11,500 nucleotides of DNA from Chloroflexi bacterium UBA5177 (GCA_002413265.1 DHWR01000131.1:4317-15816); one strand, 5' to 3'; positions 1-8,731 are shown, counted from the first letter of the stretch. The notes: generated by a model not told the origin, from the letters alone. Program-made: numbers and translations.

Positions 1-298
1 GAGAACACGAAGACCTTCCGGCCTTCGACCGTGCCGTACCCGGTCACCACGCCGTCCCCCAGATACTTCCGCTCCTCCATGCCAAAAGCCGTGGCGCGGT
101 GCGTGGCGAAGCGATCGAGCTCGACGAGTGAGCCGGGATCGAGCAACCGATCGAGCCGCTCTCGGGCCGTCAGCTTCCCGCGATCGTGCTGTTTCTGCTC
201 GGCCTTCAGGCCTGCCGGATGGAGAACCTCCTCCTCGAGCTCCTTGAGATGCTCCAGCGCGCTGCGCGCTTCCCGTCCCGGCTGGTCCCTTTCCGCTT

Positions 299-302
<4 letters not shown>
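1..302 (-). CDS. Acyl-CoA (propionyl/methylmalonyl-CoA) carboxylase carboxyltransferase subunit, N-terminal part, cut by window edge
   Basis: The reverse strand is open from the left edge to 302 and encodes 100 visible residues. Residues 42-58 read [17 protein letters not shown], and residues 67-75 (THRATAFGM) and 82-90 (GDGVVTGYG) follow. This is the characteristic N-terminus of the biotin-dependent acyl-CoA carboxylase beta (PccB/MmdA-type) family, which transfers carboxyl from biotin to propionyl-CoA or runs as a methylmalonyl-CoA decarboxylase. The chosen start is a TTG at 302, which shares TTGA with the TGA stop of the upstream mutase gene, a typical translational-coupling overlap. An in-frame ATG at 353 lies inside the mutase and is an alternative. 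It is the last visible gene of the sucC-sucD-mutase operon, which favours propionyl-CoA or methylmalonyl-CoA as substrate. The catalytic core lies outside the window, so exact specificity cannot be read. Confidence 0.88.
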
Positions 303-1876
<1,574 letters not shown>

Positions 1877-1905
1877 GACGCATTCGCGCCCCCTCGGCGC
1901 GCAAC

Positions 1906-2790
1906 CTATCGGGAGACGCCGGCTGCCAGCATCTCCTGGACCCGCTCGGCCACCTCGCCCAGCGTGTCCGCGACCGGCACACCGACTTCGTTGAACGCTT
2001 GAACCTTGTGATCCGGACCGCCGACTCCGCCCGTAATGATCGCTCCGGCGTGCCCCATGCGCTTCCCGGCAGGAGCGGTGCGCCCGGAGATGAACGCCAC
2101 CACCGGCTTGCCCGACCGGCTACCGATGTATTCGGCAGCTTCCTCTTCGTCGGTCCCGCCGATCTCCCCGATCAGCACCACCACGTGGGTCTCCGGATCC
2201 TCGTCGAACAGCTTCAGCGTGTCGGTAAACGTGGTTCCGATGATGGGATCGCCGCCGATGCCGATCACGGTCGACTGGCCAATACCCCGGCTCGTCAGCT
2301 CGTCGGTCATTTCATAGGTCAGTGTTCCGCTGCGCGATACCACGCCGGTATTGCCTTGTTTGAAGAGCTGATTGGGCATGATGCCGATTTTCGCCTTGCC
2401 CGCGCTGACCAAGCCCGGACAGTTTGGGCCGATCAGCCGGCAATTCTGCTCCTGGACGTACCGATACACCTTTGCCGCGTCGTGTACCGGCATGTGCTCG
2501 GTGATACACACAATGAGCGGGATCTCATTCGCCGCTGCTTCCATCACGGCGTCGGCAGCTCCTGGCCCGGGGACGAAGATGACCGACGCATTGGGCTTGG
2601 CCTCTCGCACCGCGTCTCGAATGGTGTTGTAGACGGGAACGCCCTCGACGTCCTGCCCCGCCTTGCCGGGAGTGACTCCGGCCACCACGTTGGTCCCGTA
2701 GGCCCGCATTCTGCTGGTGTGCAAGCTTCCTTCGCGTCCGGTAATGGCTTGGACCAGCAGGCGCGTGTTCTCATCGATCAAGATCGACAT
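1906..2790 (-). CDS. sucD: Succinyl-CoA synthetase (ligase), alpha subunit
   Basis: 294 residues, full length for the family. It forms the CoA-binding and phosphohistidine half of succinyl-CoA synthetase (succinyl-CoA + ADP/GDP + Pi to succinate + CoA + ATP/GTP). Visible landmarks are the N-terminal CoA-binding fold with ITGREG at 16-21, ITEHMP at 96-101, GPNCPG at 121-126, and the active-site segment RMGHAGAII with the phosphorylated His at 247 (E. coli His246). The ATG at 2790 shares one base with the sucC stop (TGATG), so the two subunits are translationally coupled, as expected for a heteromeric enzyme. The gene is followed after 29 nt by the mutase, whose product succinyl-CoA is this enzyme's substrate. 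Confidence 0.97.
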   Translation of the reverse strand: MSILIDENTRLLVQAITGREGSLHTSRMRAYGTNVVAGVTPGKAGQDVEGVPVYNTIRDAVREAKPNASVIFVPGPGAADAVMEAAANEIPLIVCITEHMPVHDAAKVYRYVQEQNCRLIGPNCPGLVSAGKAKIGIMPNQLFKQGNTGVVSRSGTLTYEMTDELTSRGIGQSTVIGIGGDPIIGTTFTDTLKLFDEDPETHVVVLIGEIGGTDEEEAAEYIGSRSGKPVVAFISGRTAPAGKRMGHAGAIITGGVGGPDHKVQAFNEVGVPVADTLGEVAERVQEMLAAGVSR

Positions 2791-3950
2791 CAGGCGTGAC
2801 CTCCCGCGGTCACCGCCCCTTGTTCCTCGATCTGCTCCATGACCGCCTTGGTTGCTTCAACCAGGTCCGAGGCGGGAGTGAAGTCCGATCCCTCGAGTAT
2901 CTTGCGGCCCTCTTCCTCGTTGGTTCCGGCGAGCCGAATCGCCACGGGCACGCGAAGATCGAGCGTCTTCGCGGCTTCCAACAGTCCGCGCGCCACCTCG
3001 TCGCCGCGAGTAATGCCGCCAAAGACGTTGATGACCATGCCCTTTACGTTCGGGTCCTTGAGCAGCACCTCGATCGCATTTCGAATCACGTCGGCCCGCG
3101 CGCCGCCTCCGATGTCCAGGAAATTCGCCGGCTGCCCGCCCACGCTCTTCACCACGTCGAGCGTCATCATCACCAGGCCGGCCCCGTTTCCAATGATCCC
3201 GACGTCACCCTCGAGCCGCACGTAGGTGAGGCTCTTCTCCGCTGCGTAGGCTTCGATCGGATCGGTTATGGACTCTGCTCCAAACGCGGCGAATTCCGGG
3301 TGACGGTAGATCGCTGCGTCGTCGAGATCGAACTTGGCGTCCGCCGCGATGGCACGTCCCTCTTCGGTAATGGCGAGCGGGTTGACCTCCGCCAGTAGCG
3401 CGTCGGTGTCGACCATCACTCGATACAAACCGCCGAGTATCTTGCGAAGATCCTTCATGGCCGACGGCTCGAAGCCGGCGTCGAACATGGCTTGGTTGAT
3501 CTGCCAGGTCTGCAGCCCGTAGGCCGGGTCGATCCAGGTGCGGACGATCGCTTCGGGATGGGAGACGGCGACCTCTTCGATATCGACGCCTCCCATGGAG
3601 CTCAGCATCAGAATGAAGCGGTGCTTCGAGCGATCGAGCGTGAGACCCGCGTAATACTCTTTCGCAATCTTCTGCTGCTCTTCGACCAGCACCTTGCGAA
3701 CCGTCAGCCCCTTGAGATCCATTCCCAGAATCCGTTGAGCGGCTTCGTAAGCCTCCCGCGGCGTATCCGCCAGCTTGATACCGCCCGCCTTGCCTCGGCC
3801 GCCCACCAGAACCTGCGCCTTCACGGCGACCGGCCCCATCCCTCGGGCGATCCCCTCGGCTTGTCCGGCAGTCTCGGCGACCGCACCCGCGGGCACCGGA
3901 ACGCCTGCGGCGCGCAGCAGGTCCTTGCCCATATATTCCTGCAATAACAA
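2790..3950 (-). CDS. sucC: Succinyl-CoA synthetase, beta subunit (ATP-grasp); start corrected to TTG
   Basis: ATP-grasp nucleotide-binding partner of SucD. Visible motifs are VGGRGKAGG at residues 50-57, the phosphate-handling loop region NVFGGITRGDE from 308, and a typical AEVNPLAIT segment. The reading frame is open upstream to an ATG at 4043, with another ATG at 3989. I place the start at the TTG at 3950: it lies 8 nt after a perfect GAGGAGG Shine-Dalgarno (3959-3965), gives 386 residues (E. coli SucC has 388), and makes the N-terminus MLLQEYMGKDLL, which aligns with the family's M-x-L-x-E-Y-Q-x-K. The ATG at 3989 overlaps a likely -10 box. First gene of the operon with sucD, the mutase and the carboxylase. 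The start is the only uncertain point. Confidence 0.95.
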   Translation of the reverse strand: MLLQEYMGKDLLRAAGVPVPAGAVAETAGQAEGIARGMGPVAVKAQVLVGGRGKAGGIKLADTPREAYEAAQRILGMDLKGLTVRKVLVEEQQKIAKEYYAGLTLDRSKHRFILMLSSMGGVDIEEVAVSHPEAIVRTWIDPAYGLQTWQINQAMFDAGFEPSAMKDLRKILGGLYRVMVDTDALLAEVNPLAITEEGRAIAADAKFDLDDAAIYRHPEFAAFGAESITDPIEAYAAEKSLTYVRLEGDVGIIGNGAGLVMMTLDVVKSVGGQPANFLDIGGGARADVIRNAIEVLLKDPNVKGMVINVFGGITRGDEVARGLLEAAKTLDLRVPVAIRLAGTNEEEGRKILEGSDFTPASDLVEATKAVMEQIEEQGAVTAGGHA

Positions 3951-3987
3951 GGGAGGGGCCTCCTCGAGCCGGGTTTCAGGACCCTTC

Positions 3988-3993
3988 ATTATG
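3988..3993 (-). promoter_or_regulatory. Candidate -10 box for the sucC-sucD-mutase operon
   Basis: On the minus strand 3993-3988 reads CATAAT, five of six matches to TATAAT. Transcription would begin near 3981 and give a leader of about 30 nt containing the GAGGAGG Shine-Dalgarno for the TTG start at 3950. No good -35 box is visible at 16-18 bp, so this is tentative; it may need an activator. It lies beside the divergent promoter at 4003-4011. Confidence 0.35.
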
Positions 3994-4002
3994 CAGCAGC
4001 CC

Positions 4003-4011
4003 TGGTATGAT
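4003..4011 (+). promoter_or_regulatory. Extended -10 promoter for the radical SAM gene
   Basis: TGGTATGAT at 4003-4011 is an extended -10 element (TGn plus TATGAT, five of six matches). The -35 region is poor, as is usual for extended -10 promoters, and it falls on the minus-strand -10 box at 3988-3993, so the two divergent promoters would compete for polymerase. The predicted start near 4018 gives a leader that immediately contains the hairpin at 4028-4058. Confidence 0.5.
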
Positions 4012-4027
4012 TGGGCACGCAGCGTGC

Positions 4028-4058
4028 CGCCCTCTCCCGCCATGAGAGGGCGTTTTTT
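4028..4058 (+). terminator. Terminator-like hairpin in the leader of the radical SAM gene (possible attenuator)
   Basis: CGCCCTCT (4028-4035) pairs perfectly with AGAGGGCG (4045-4052) across a 9-nt loop, and six T residues follow directly (4053-4058). This is an intrinsic terminator by shape and orientation for plus-strand transcription. No plus-strand gene lies to its left, so the only transcript that could meet it here is the radical SAM leader starting near 4018. The Shine-Dalgarno GGAG comes 5 nt after the T run. Confidence 0.65.
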
Positions 4059-4073
4059 CTATCGGAGTCCATC

Positions 4074-5957
4074 CTGATTGACTTGCAGGTGCTCGAGCGG
4101 GCCCTAGCACGCGTAAAGAAGCCTGCGCGCTACGCCGGCGGCGAGTGGAACTCGATACGCAAGGACTGGGACAAGGCAGTTCTCAAGGTCCTGCTCAGCT
4201 ATCCGGACGCCTATGAGATCGGCGTCACCAACCAGGGCGTGCAGATTCTGTACTCGATCCTGAACAACCATGCGGACTACCTCGCGGAGCGCGTCTACGC
4301 GCCCTGGCCGGACATGGAACACGAGCTGCGAGCCGCCGGCCTGCCGCTCTTCAGTCTGGAAAGCCGGCGGCCGTGCGGCGACTTTGACGTGCTGGGTTTC
4401 TCCCTGGGCTATGAAACGGTCTACACCAACGTCCTGACCATGCTCGATCTGTCGGGCATTCCCCAGCGCTCGGCGGATCGCGGAGACGACGACCCACTCG
4501 TGCTGGCGGGAGGACACAGCGCCTACAACCCGGAGCCCATGTCGCCTTTCTTCGACGCGATGTGCATCGGAGAGGGCGAGGAAGCAATGACCGAGCTTCT
4601 GGACGTGTTGGCGGAGCATCGCAAGCGGCGGGACGGCCGCACGGACCGCAAGGTCCTGCTGCGCGAGATCTCGAATGTCCCCGGCTGGTACGTCCCCTCG
4701 CGCTACACGGTGAGCTATCACGACGACGGCACGATCTCGGAGATCGCTGGTGAGCCCCAGACGGTCCAGAAGCGTTTCGTTAAGACCCTGAAGCCGGAGT
4801 GGTTTCCGGCCAACCCCGTGGTCCCGTCGATGCGGCCGATTCATGCTCGCGCCCAGATCGAGATCGTGCGCGGCTGCACCCGCGGCTGCCGCTTCTGTCA
4901 GGCCGGAATGATCACCCGTCCGGTGCGCGAGCGCGGCGCCGAGGAGATCAAGCGCCTCAGTTCGGAGGTGCTTCGCAACACCGGCTACAGCGAGCTGTCT
5001 CTGCTGTCACTCAGTAGCAGCGACCACAGCGAGATCGAGGAAATCGTCCAGAATTCCGCGCAGGAGTTTTGTGCCGAGGGCGTATCCGTGGCCCTTCCCT
5101 CGCTCCGGATCGAATCGTTTTCGGTAGGGCTTGCCGACGCCGTGAAAGATGGGAAGAAGACAGGCTTCACCTTCGCTCCGGAGGCCGCCACCGAACGGCT
5201 GCGCCGGGTCATCAACAAGGTCATTCCAGACGACCGCCTGCTGGCCACCGCCGACGCCGTCTACAGCCGGGGCTGGAGAAACATCAAGCTCTACTTCATG
5301 ATTGGCCTTCCGACCGAGACCGACGAAGATGTCGTCGCCATCTGCAGTCTCGCCAAGAAAGTCCTGTCCATCGGTCGTCGGTATCACGGGCGGGCGGCGC
5401 AGGTGAACGTCGGCGTCTCGACGTTCGTCCCGAAGCCGCACACGCCGTTCCAGTGGACACCGCAGGAGCGACGCGAAACCGTGCTGCGCCATCAGCGAAT
5501 CCTGCAGCGAGAGTCTCACGTCCCCGGTCTGAAGCTGACCTGGAGCGACTTCAATTCCAGCCAAATCGAGGCAGTACTGTCACGTGGCGACCGCCGAGTA
5601 GGCGAGGCCATTCTGCGAGCCTGGGAGCTCGGTGCGCGCTTCGATGGCTGGCACGAGTGCTTCCGCTTCGACATCTGGCAGCAGGCTCTTAGCGAGGTCG
5701 GACTGGACCTCGAGTCCCTGTGCCGGCGCCCGAGAGCTGAAGACGAGATCCTTCCCTGGTCTCACATCGACGCCGGAGTCAGCACCGAATTTCTCTGGGG
5801 CGAATGGCAAAAGTCACTGGAAGCCGGCACCACGGACGACTGCCGCTACGGGAAATGCGTACGCTGCGGCACGGACCCACGGGACTGCGGCGACGCACAC
5901 CGCATACGCAAGACGATCCGCCTAGAGCTAAAGCAAGAGCGGCAGGTGGCCGGCTAG
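4074..5957 (+). CDS. TIGR03960-type radical SAM protein with B12-binding-like N-terminal domain
   Basis: About 627 residues. The N-terminal part has the KKPARYAGGEWNSIRKDW opening, SYPDAYEIGVTNQGVQILY and GGHSAYNPEP of the TIGR03960 family, whose first domain resembles a cobalamin-binding Rossmann fold. The radical SAM cluster motif is RGCTRGCRFCQ (CxxxCxxC, first Cys codon at 4875). A second Cys-rich patch, C-x4-C-x2-C-x6-C, lies near the C-terminus (from 5841). The function of the family is not established. In many bacteria it is fused or adjacent to a DUF2344/TIGR03936 protein and ribosome-related genes; none is present here. The frame stays open back to a TTG at 4011, but that start would place the leader hairpin inside the gene. 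GGAG at 4064-4067 points to CTG 4074 or ATT 4077; TTG 4083 is also possible. The stop shares CTAG with the convergent neighbour. Confidence 0.88.
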   Translation: MIDLQVLERALARVKKPARYAGGEWNSIRKDWDKAVLKVLLSYPDAYEIGVTNQGVQILYSILNNHADYLAERVYAPWPDMEHELRAAGLPLFSLESRRPCGDFDVLGFSLGYETVYTNVLTMLDLSGIPQRSADRGDDDPLVLAGGHSAYNPEPMSPFFDAMCIGEGEEAMTELLDVLAEHRKRRDGRTDRKVLLREISNVPGWYVPSRYTVSYHDDGTISEIAGEPQTVQKRFVKTLKPEWFPANPVVPSMRPIHARAQIEIVRGCTRGCRFCQAGMITRPVRERGAEEIKRLSSEVLRNTGYSELSLLSLSSSDHSEIEEIVQNSAQEFCAEGVSVALPSLRIESFSVGLADAVKDGKKTGFTFAPEAATERLRRVINKVIPDDRLLATADAVYSRGWRNIKLYFMIGLPTETDEDVVAICSLAKKVLSIGRRYHGRAAQVNVGVSTFVPKPHTPFQWTPQERRETVLRHQRILQRESHVPGLKLTWSDFNSSQIEAVLSRGDRRVGEAILRAWELGARFDGWHECFRFDIWQQALSEVGLDLESLCRRPRAEDEILPWSHIDAGVSTEFLWGEWQKSLEAGTTDDCRYGKCVRCGTDPRDCGDAHRIRKTIRLELKQERQVAG

Positions 5958-6415
5958 GCAGCCCGGGCCGCGCGCCAATCCATCAATACTTCGACCCCTA
6001 CGACCGCGGCGACCGTGATCAATCCCAGAATTGAAGTCCACCGGTGCGCGGCAAGAAACGCCAGGTTTGTAACAACCAGAGCCCCGGCCAGCAGGCCGCG
6101 GCGCAGCGACACCCGTAGGCTCGGGTAGAAGCCCCGGCGCCAGTCGACCGCGTACGAGACCAGCGCCCCGATCGCGGCGATCCCAACGAACATAGGGGTG
6201 AAAAACGCCAGGTAGGTGAGCAGCCGCGACGGCGGCAAGGTGAGCAGGACCGCTAACCACACCGCCCAGGCCGCCACCGCGATGACGCCGATGACCGCCA
6301 GATAGTGTCGATCCGGCGCCTGTCTTCGTCGGGAGCTTCGCTTTCGGCGGACATTGCCGAGGTAGATGATCCGACCCGAGTCCGCGTCGTGGGGCTGCGT
6401 TGGGTTCGGTCTCAT
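5954..6415 (-). CDS. Small four-helix integral membrane protein, unknown function
   Basis: 153 residues, not recognised. The first 37 residues are polar and rich in Arg/Lys (RRKRSSRRR at 23-31), so the N-terminus is probably cytoplasmic. Four hydrophobic segments follow at about 38-60, 66-90, 106-122 and 127-146, with an Arg-rich loop (RRGFYPSLRVSLRR) between helices 2 and 3 that fits the positive-inside rule. No signal peptide or catalytic motif is evident. The ATG at 6415 has an AGGCGGGAG-type ribosome site, and a clear sigma70 promoter lies at 6452-6480. It is a single-gene unit, divergent from cysS and convergent with the radical SAM gene, whose stop codon overlaps its own at 5954-5957. 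The promoter, ribosome site and membrane topology support a real gene. Confidence 0.8.
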   Translation of the reverse strand: MRPNPTQPHDADSGRIIYLGNVRRKRSSRRRQAPDRHYLAVIGVIAVAAWAVWLAVLLTLPPSRLLTYLAFFTPMFVGIAAIGALVSYAVDWRRGFYPSLRVSLRRGLLAGALVVTNLAFLAAHRWTSILGLITVAAVVGVEVLMDWRAARAA

Positions 6416-6451
6416 TGCTCCCGCCTGGCCGTGTCTCGCTGATGTTGGCTA

Positions 6452-6480
6452 ACTATAACCCGCTGACCGGTTACTCTCAA
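6452..6480 (-). promoter_or_regulatory. Sigma70-type promoter of the four-helix membrane protein
   Basis: On the minus strand TTGAGA (6480-6475) and TATAGT (6457-6452) are each five-of-six matches to consensus and are separated by exactly 17 bp. Transcription would start near 6445, giving a leader of about 30 nt before the ATG at 6415. This is one of the two best promoters in the window. Confidence 0.72.
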
Positions 6481-6505
6481 GGGCCCCGTCAGCCCCAAAT
6501 CTGGC

Positions 6506-6514
6506 TGGTAGAAT
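6506..6514 (+). promoter_or_regulatory. Extended -10 promoter of cysS
   Basis: TGGTAGAAT at 6506-6514 is an extended -10 (TGn plus TAGAAT, five of six). The -35 position at 17 bp reads CCGTCA and is weak. The start near 6521 leaves a leader of about 20 nt with the GGAGG ribosome site. There is no room for a T-box or other long leader. Confidence 0.5.
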
Positions 6515-6541
6515 TGCGCGTCGCGCGCGGGAGGGAGAGCG

Positions 6542-7981
6542 GTGGCGTCAGCCAAACCCATTTACCTGCACAACACGCTCGGCCGGCAGCTGCAAGAGTT
6601 TCATCCCCTTAGTCCCGGAAGCGTGAAGCTCTATACGTGCGGCGTCACCGTTTATAACCACGCCCACATCGGCAATATGCGCGCCTACATATTTGCCGAT
6701 ACGCTGCGCCGCGTGCTGGGGTACAACGGCTACGCCGTCGAGCAGGTCCGGAATATCACGGATGTCGGTCACCTGACCGACGACACCCTGAGCAGCGGCC
6801 TCGACAAGATCGAGGACTCGGCGAGGAGGCAGAACAAGACCCCATGGGACATCGCTTCGCATTTCATGGCCGTCTTCGAGGACGATGCTCGCAAACTGAA
6901 CATCCAGGTGCCGGAACACGAGCCACGTGCGACCGAGTACATCGAACGCATGATCGAGCTCGTCGAGACCCTGATCGAGCGCGGGCACGCCTATGCGGTA
7001 AACGGCGACGTTTACTTCGCGGTCGACAGCTTTCCCGGCTACGGCAAGCTCTCGGGAAACACCATTGAAGATCTCATCGGCGGGCACCGCGTCGAGGTCG
7101 GGGAGGGGAAGAAGGCGCCCGCCGATTTCGCGCTTTGGCGGGCCGCCGGTCCCGACAAGATCATGCGTTGGGACAGCCCTTGGGGGCAGGGCGTGCCGGG
7201 CTGGCATCTCGAGTGCTCGGTCATGGCCATCTCCCTCCTCGGCGAACAGATAGACATGCACACCGGGGGAGTCGATCACATCTTTCCCCACCACGAAGAC
7301 GAGATCGCCCAGAGCGAGGCCGCGACCGGTAAACCCTTCTCGCAGTTCTGGTTGCACAATGAGTTCCTTCAGGTGACCGGGGAAGAGAAGATGTCGAAAT
7401 CGAGCGGCACCTTCTACACGCTCCAGGACGTGGAGGACCGTGGATTCCACCCGCTGGCCCTTCGCGCCTTCAGCTTCCAGGCTCATTACCGTACCAAACT
7501 GAACTTCAGCTGGGAGGCCCTCGAGGCGGCTCAGACGGGATTGGTTCGGCTCTGGGAGGCAGCCGCCGAGCTGGTCCAGATCGGAGGCGAGAGCGAGATC
7601 GAGCCGGCCGCACAGAGCTTCCTCGACGAATTCCACACCGCCGTGAACAACGACCTCGACCTGCCGCGAGCCATGGCCGTGCTCCACGAAGCCGCGGGCT
7701 CATCAATGGCAGCGGGGCAGAAGATTGCTCTGATGCGGGCGTTCGACAACCTGCTGGCCCTGGACCTTCTGCAGATGGGACAGTGCCTCTCCCAGACCAC
7801 CCCCAAGCAACAGGAATTGCTCACCGAGAGGGCCAGGGCCAGGTCCGAAATGCAATGGGAAGCTTCGGATCGGCTCCGCAAGGAGCTCGCCGATCTCGGA
7901 CTCGAGGTGAAGGACACGCCGGCGGGGCAGCGCTGGGTGCGCCGCGACCTGCTACCGGCGGGCGGGCAGGACCACTCCTAG
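6542..7981 (+). CDS. cysS: Cysteinyl-tRNA synthetase
   Basis: 479 residues of a class I aminoacyl-tRNA synthetase that charges tRNA-Cys with cysteine using ATP. The HIGH-type signature is HIGN at 42-45 and the KMSKS loop is at 283-287. Zinc ligands by alignment to E. coli are Cys33 (YTCGVTVY), Cys225 (WHLECS), His250 and Glu254 (PHHEDE). The segment NITDVGHLTDD at 71-81 replaces the more usual TDVDDK. That form is familiar to me from some Chloroflexota and candidate-phylum enzymes, so it is a variant rather than a defect. The GTG start at 6542 follows GGAGG (6530-6534) by 7 nt. The 3' end overlaps a convergent membrane-protein gene by 30 bases. It appears to be monocistronic. Confidence 0.97.
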   Translation: MASAKPIYLHNTLGRQLQEFHPLSPGSVKLYTCGVTVYNHAHIGNMRAYIFADTLRRVLGYNGYAVEQVRNITDVGHLTDDTLSSGLDKIEDSARRQNKTPWDIASHFMAVFEDDARKLNIQVPEHEPRATEYIERMIELVETLIERGHAYAVNGDVYFAVDSFPGYGKLSGNTIEDLIGGHRVEVGEGKKAPADFALWRAAGPDKIMRWDSPWGQGVPGWHLECSVMAISLLGEQIDMHTGGVDHIFPHHEDEIAQSEAATGKPFSQFWLHNEFLQVTGEEKMSKSSGTFYTLQDVEDRGFHPLALRAFSFQAHYRTKLNFSWEALEAAQTGLVRLWEAAAELVQIGGESEIEPAAQSFLDEFHTAVNNDLDLPRAMAVLHEAAGSSMAAGQKIALMRAFDNLLALDLLQMGQCLSQTTPKQQELLTERARARSEMQWEASDRLRKELADLGLEVKDTPAGQRWVRRDLLPAGGQDHS

Positions 7982-8398
7982 CAGTCCGCCGGCGATCAGT
8001 CCCGAGAGGCCGCCGGCTAAGGCCCCGATCGTGAAACCGAGCCCGGCCAGTGCCGGGAACGCGAGTATCGTCAACACCTGGCTCAGCAAGCCATCAGGCC
8101 AGGTGCTGTAGGAAACCATGTAGGCGGTGAGCAGGGCCAGCGCCCACACCGCCCCCACCAGCCCGCAGCCAAAGCCCGCCGCGATGCCCGAAAACAGTCC
8201 GAGACTGCGTTGGCGTGAGGCCGCCCGCCGCAGCACCGCCGAGGCGGTAAGGAAGCCCACGATCAGCGCGAAAGCCGTGGCAACCGACAGGGTGAGCAGG
8301 TGCGCCGATCCGTCGAGATTGGCCGTCGCCGGCCCGATGATGATGAAAGAGAGGAGGCCCATCAGGGCCGTCCCACCTAATCCGCCAATGAAAGTCAT
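7952..8398 (-). CDS. Small hydrophobic membrane protein, unknown function
   Basis: 148 residues when started at the ATG at 8398; the frame stays open to 8560, but that extension encodes the 14-bp tandem repeat and looks non-genic. It is not recognised. Hydrophobic segments lie at about 5-24, 33-55, 68-96, 106-122 and 124-144, the last rich in Gly and Ala (GALAGGLSGLIAGGLLG) as in closely packed helices. A short basic loop (RRAASRQR, 57-64) separates helices 2 and 3. No Shine-Dalgarno is obvious before 8398, so the start is moderately supported. It ends inside the cysS coding region with a 30-base tail-to-tail overlap, so the last 9 codons are constrained by both genes. A -10 box sits at 8445-8450. 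Confidence 0.65.
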   Translation of the reverse strand: MTFIGGLGGTALMGLLSFIIIGPATANLDGSAHLLTLSVATAFALIVGFLTASAVLRRAASRQRSLGLFSGIAAGFGCGLVGAVWALALLTAYMVSYSTWPDGLLSQVLTILAFPALAGLGFTIGALAGGLSGLIAGGLLGVVLPARR

Positions 8399-8444
8399 AG
8401 TTGGTATGTGTCGTGCCGTCGCGAGGCTCAGCCACGAGCGGACA

Positions 8445-8450
8445 AGTATA
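8445..8450 (-). promoter_or_regulatory. Candidate -10 box for the small hydrophobic membrane protein
   Basis: Minus strand 8450-8445 reads TATACT, five of six matches. The -35 position at 17 bp (8473-8468) is AGCTAC, a poor match that falls in the degenerate first copy of the tandem repeat. The leader to the ATG at 8398 would be about 40 nt. Confidence 0.35.
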
Positions 8451-8466
8451 CCGAAGTCCCCGCCCA

Positions 8467-8536
8467 CGTAGCTCCGCCCCAGTAGCCGCACCCCAGTAGC
8501 CGCACCCCAGTAGCCGCACCCCAGTAGCCGCACCCC
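8467..8536. repeat. Tandem repeat, 14-bp unit, four perfect copies plus one degenerate copy
   Basis: The unit AGTAGCCGCACCCC occurs four times without a mismatch at 8481-8494, 8495-8508, 8509-8522 and 8523-8536. A degenerate copy (about 10 of 14 bases) precedes them at 8467-8480. Fourteen is not a multiple of three, so the array is unlikely to be coding. It lies just upstream of the predicted promoter for the membrane protein at 7952-8398. Confidence 0.95.
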
Positions 8537-8547
8537 TTTAGGGGTGC
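8530..8547. repeat. Perfect hairpin joined to the end of the tandem repeat
   Basis: GCACCCC (8530-8536) pairs with GGGGTGC (8541-8547) around a TTTA loop. The left arm is the end of the last 14-bp repeat, so the right arm could equally pair with the same bases in any of the four copies. No T run follows on either strand, so it is not a clear intrinsic terminator. Confidence 0.7.
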
Positions 8548-8699
8548 CACAATCCGCCAAGAACCAGGATGTGGACGGTCACCGTCTGAGGGTGGCACCG
8601 GAACAGTCTCACTCTCTCATCTGTCCGTGCGCCTTAAGATAGCGTCAAGAATGGGTTTCTAGCTTCAAGCCGTGTAACAATGTCCCAGGAACTCGGTGA

Positions 8700-8731
8700 A
8701 ACCGCCGCCGACTGGTGGCGGTTCTGTTTTT
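8700..8731 (+). terminator. Terminator-like hairpin directly before the micro-gene ribosome site
   Basis: AACCGCCGCC (8700-8709) pairs with GGTGGCGGTT (8714-8723) over the tetraloop GACT, giving ten pairs of which one is G-U. CTG and five T residues (8727-8731) follow. The Shine-Dalgarno AGGGAG begins at 8735. As with the hairpin at 4028-4058, no plus-strand gene ends nearby (cysS ends about 720 bases upstream), so it may end an unseen small RNA or control read-through into the micro-gene. Confidence 0.65.

Noticed and set aside
1999..2799. Plus-strand open frame of 266 codons opposite sucD
   Set aside because: It is antisense to a complete SucD including the active-site His; no ribosome site or family match.
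4011..4073. TTG at 4011 as start of the radical SAM protein
   Set aside because: It overlaps the extended -10 and would place a terminator hairpin in the coding region; the added residues do not match the family N-terminus.
6416..6541. T-box or other riboswitch before cysS
   Set aside because: The predicted leader is about 20 nt and no T-box sequence or antiterminator structure is visible.
6548..7687. A 379-codon minus-strand open frame antisense to cysS
   Set aside because: cysS on the plus strand has all class I synthetase motifs; the antisense frame has no recognisable domain or ribosome site and is a high-GC shadow.
8467..8536. CRISPR array
   Set aside because: The units are directly abutting 14-mers with no spacers and no cas genes nearby; it is a simple tandem repeat.
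8399..8560. N-terminal 54-codon extension of the small hydrophobic membrane protein
   Set aside because: It would encode the 14-bp tandem repeat in shifting frames, and the -10-like box at 8445-8450 lies inside it; the ATG at 8398 begins directly before the first membrane helix.
8574..8586. GACGGT-C-ACCGTC near-palindrome as an operator
   Set aside because: Short arms of 6 bp with no adjacent promoter or regulator; too likely by chance in GC-rich DNA to be reported as a site.
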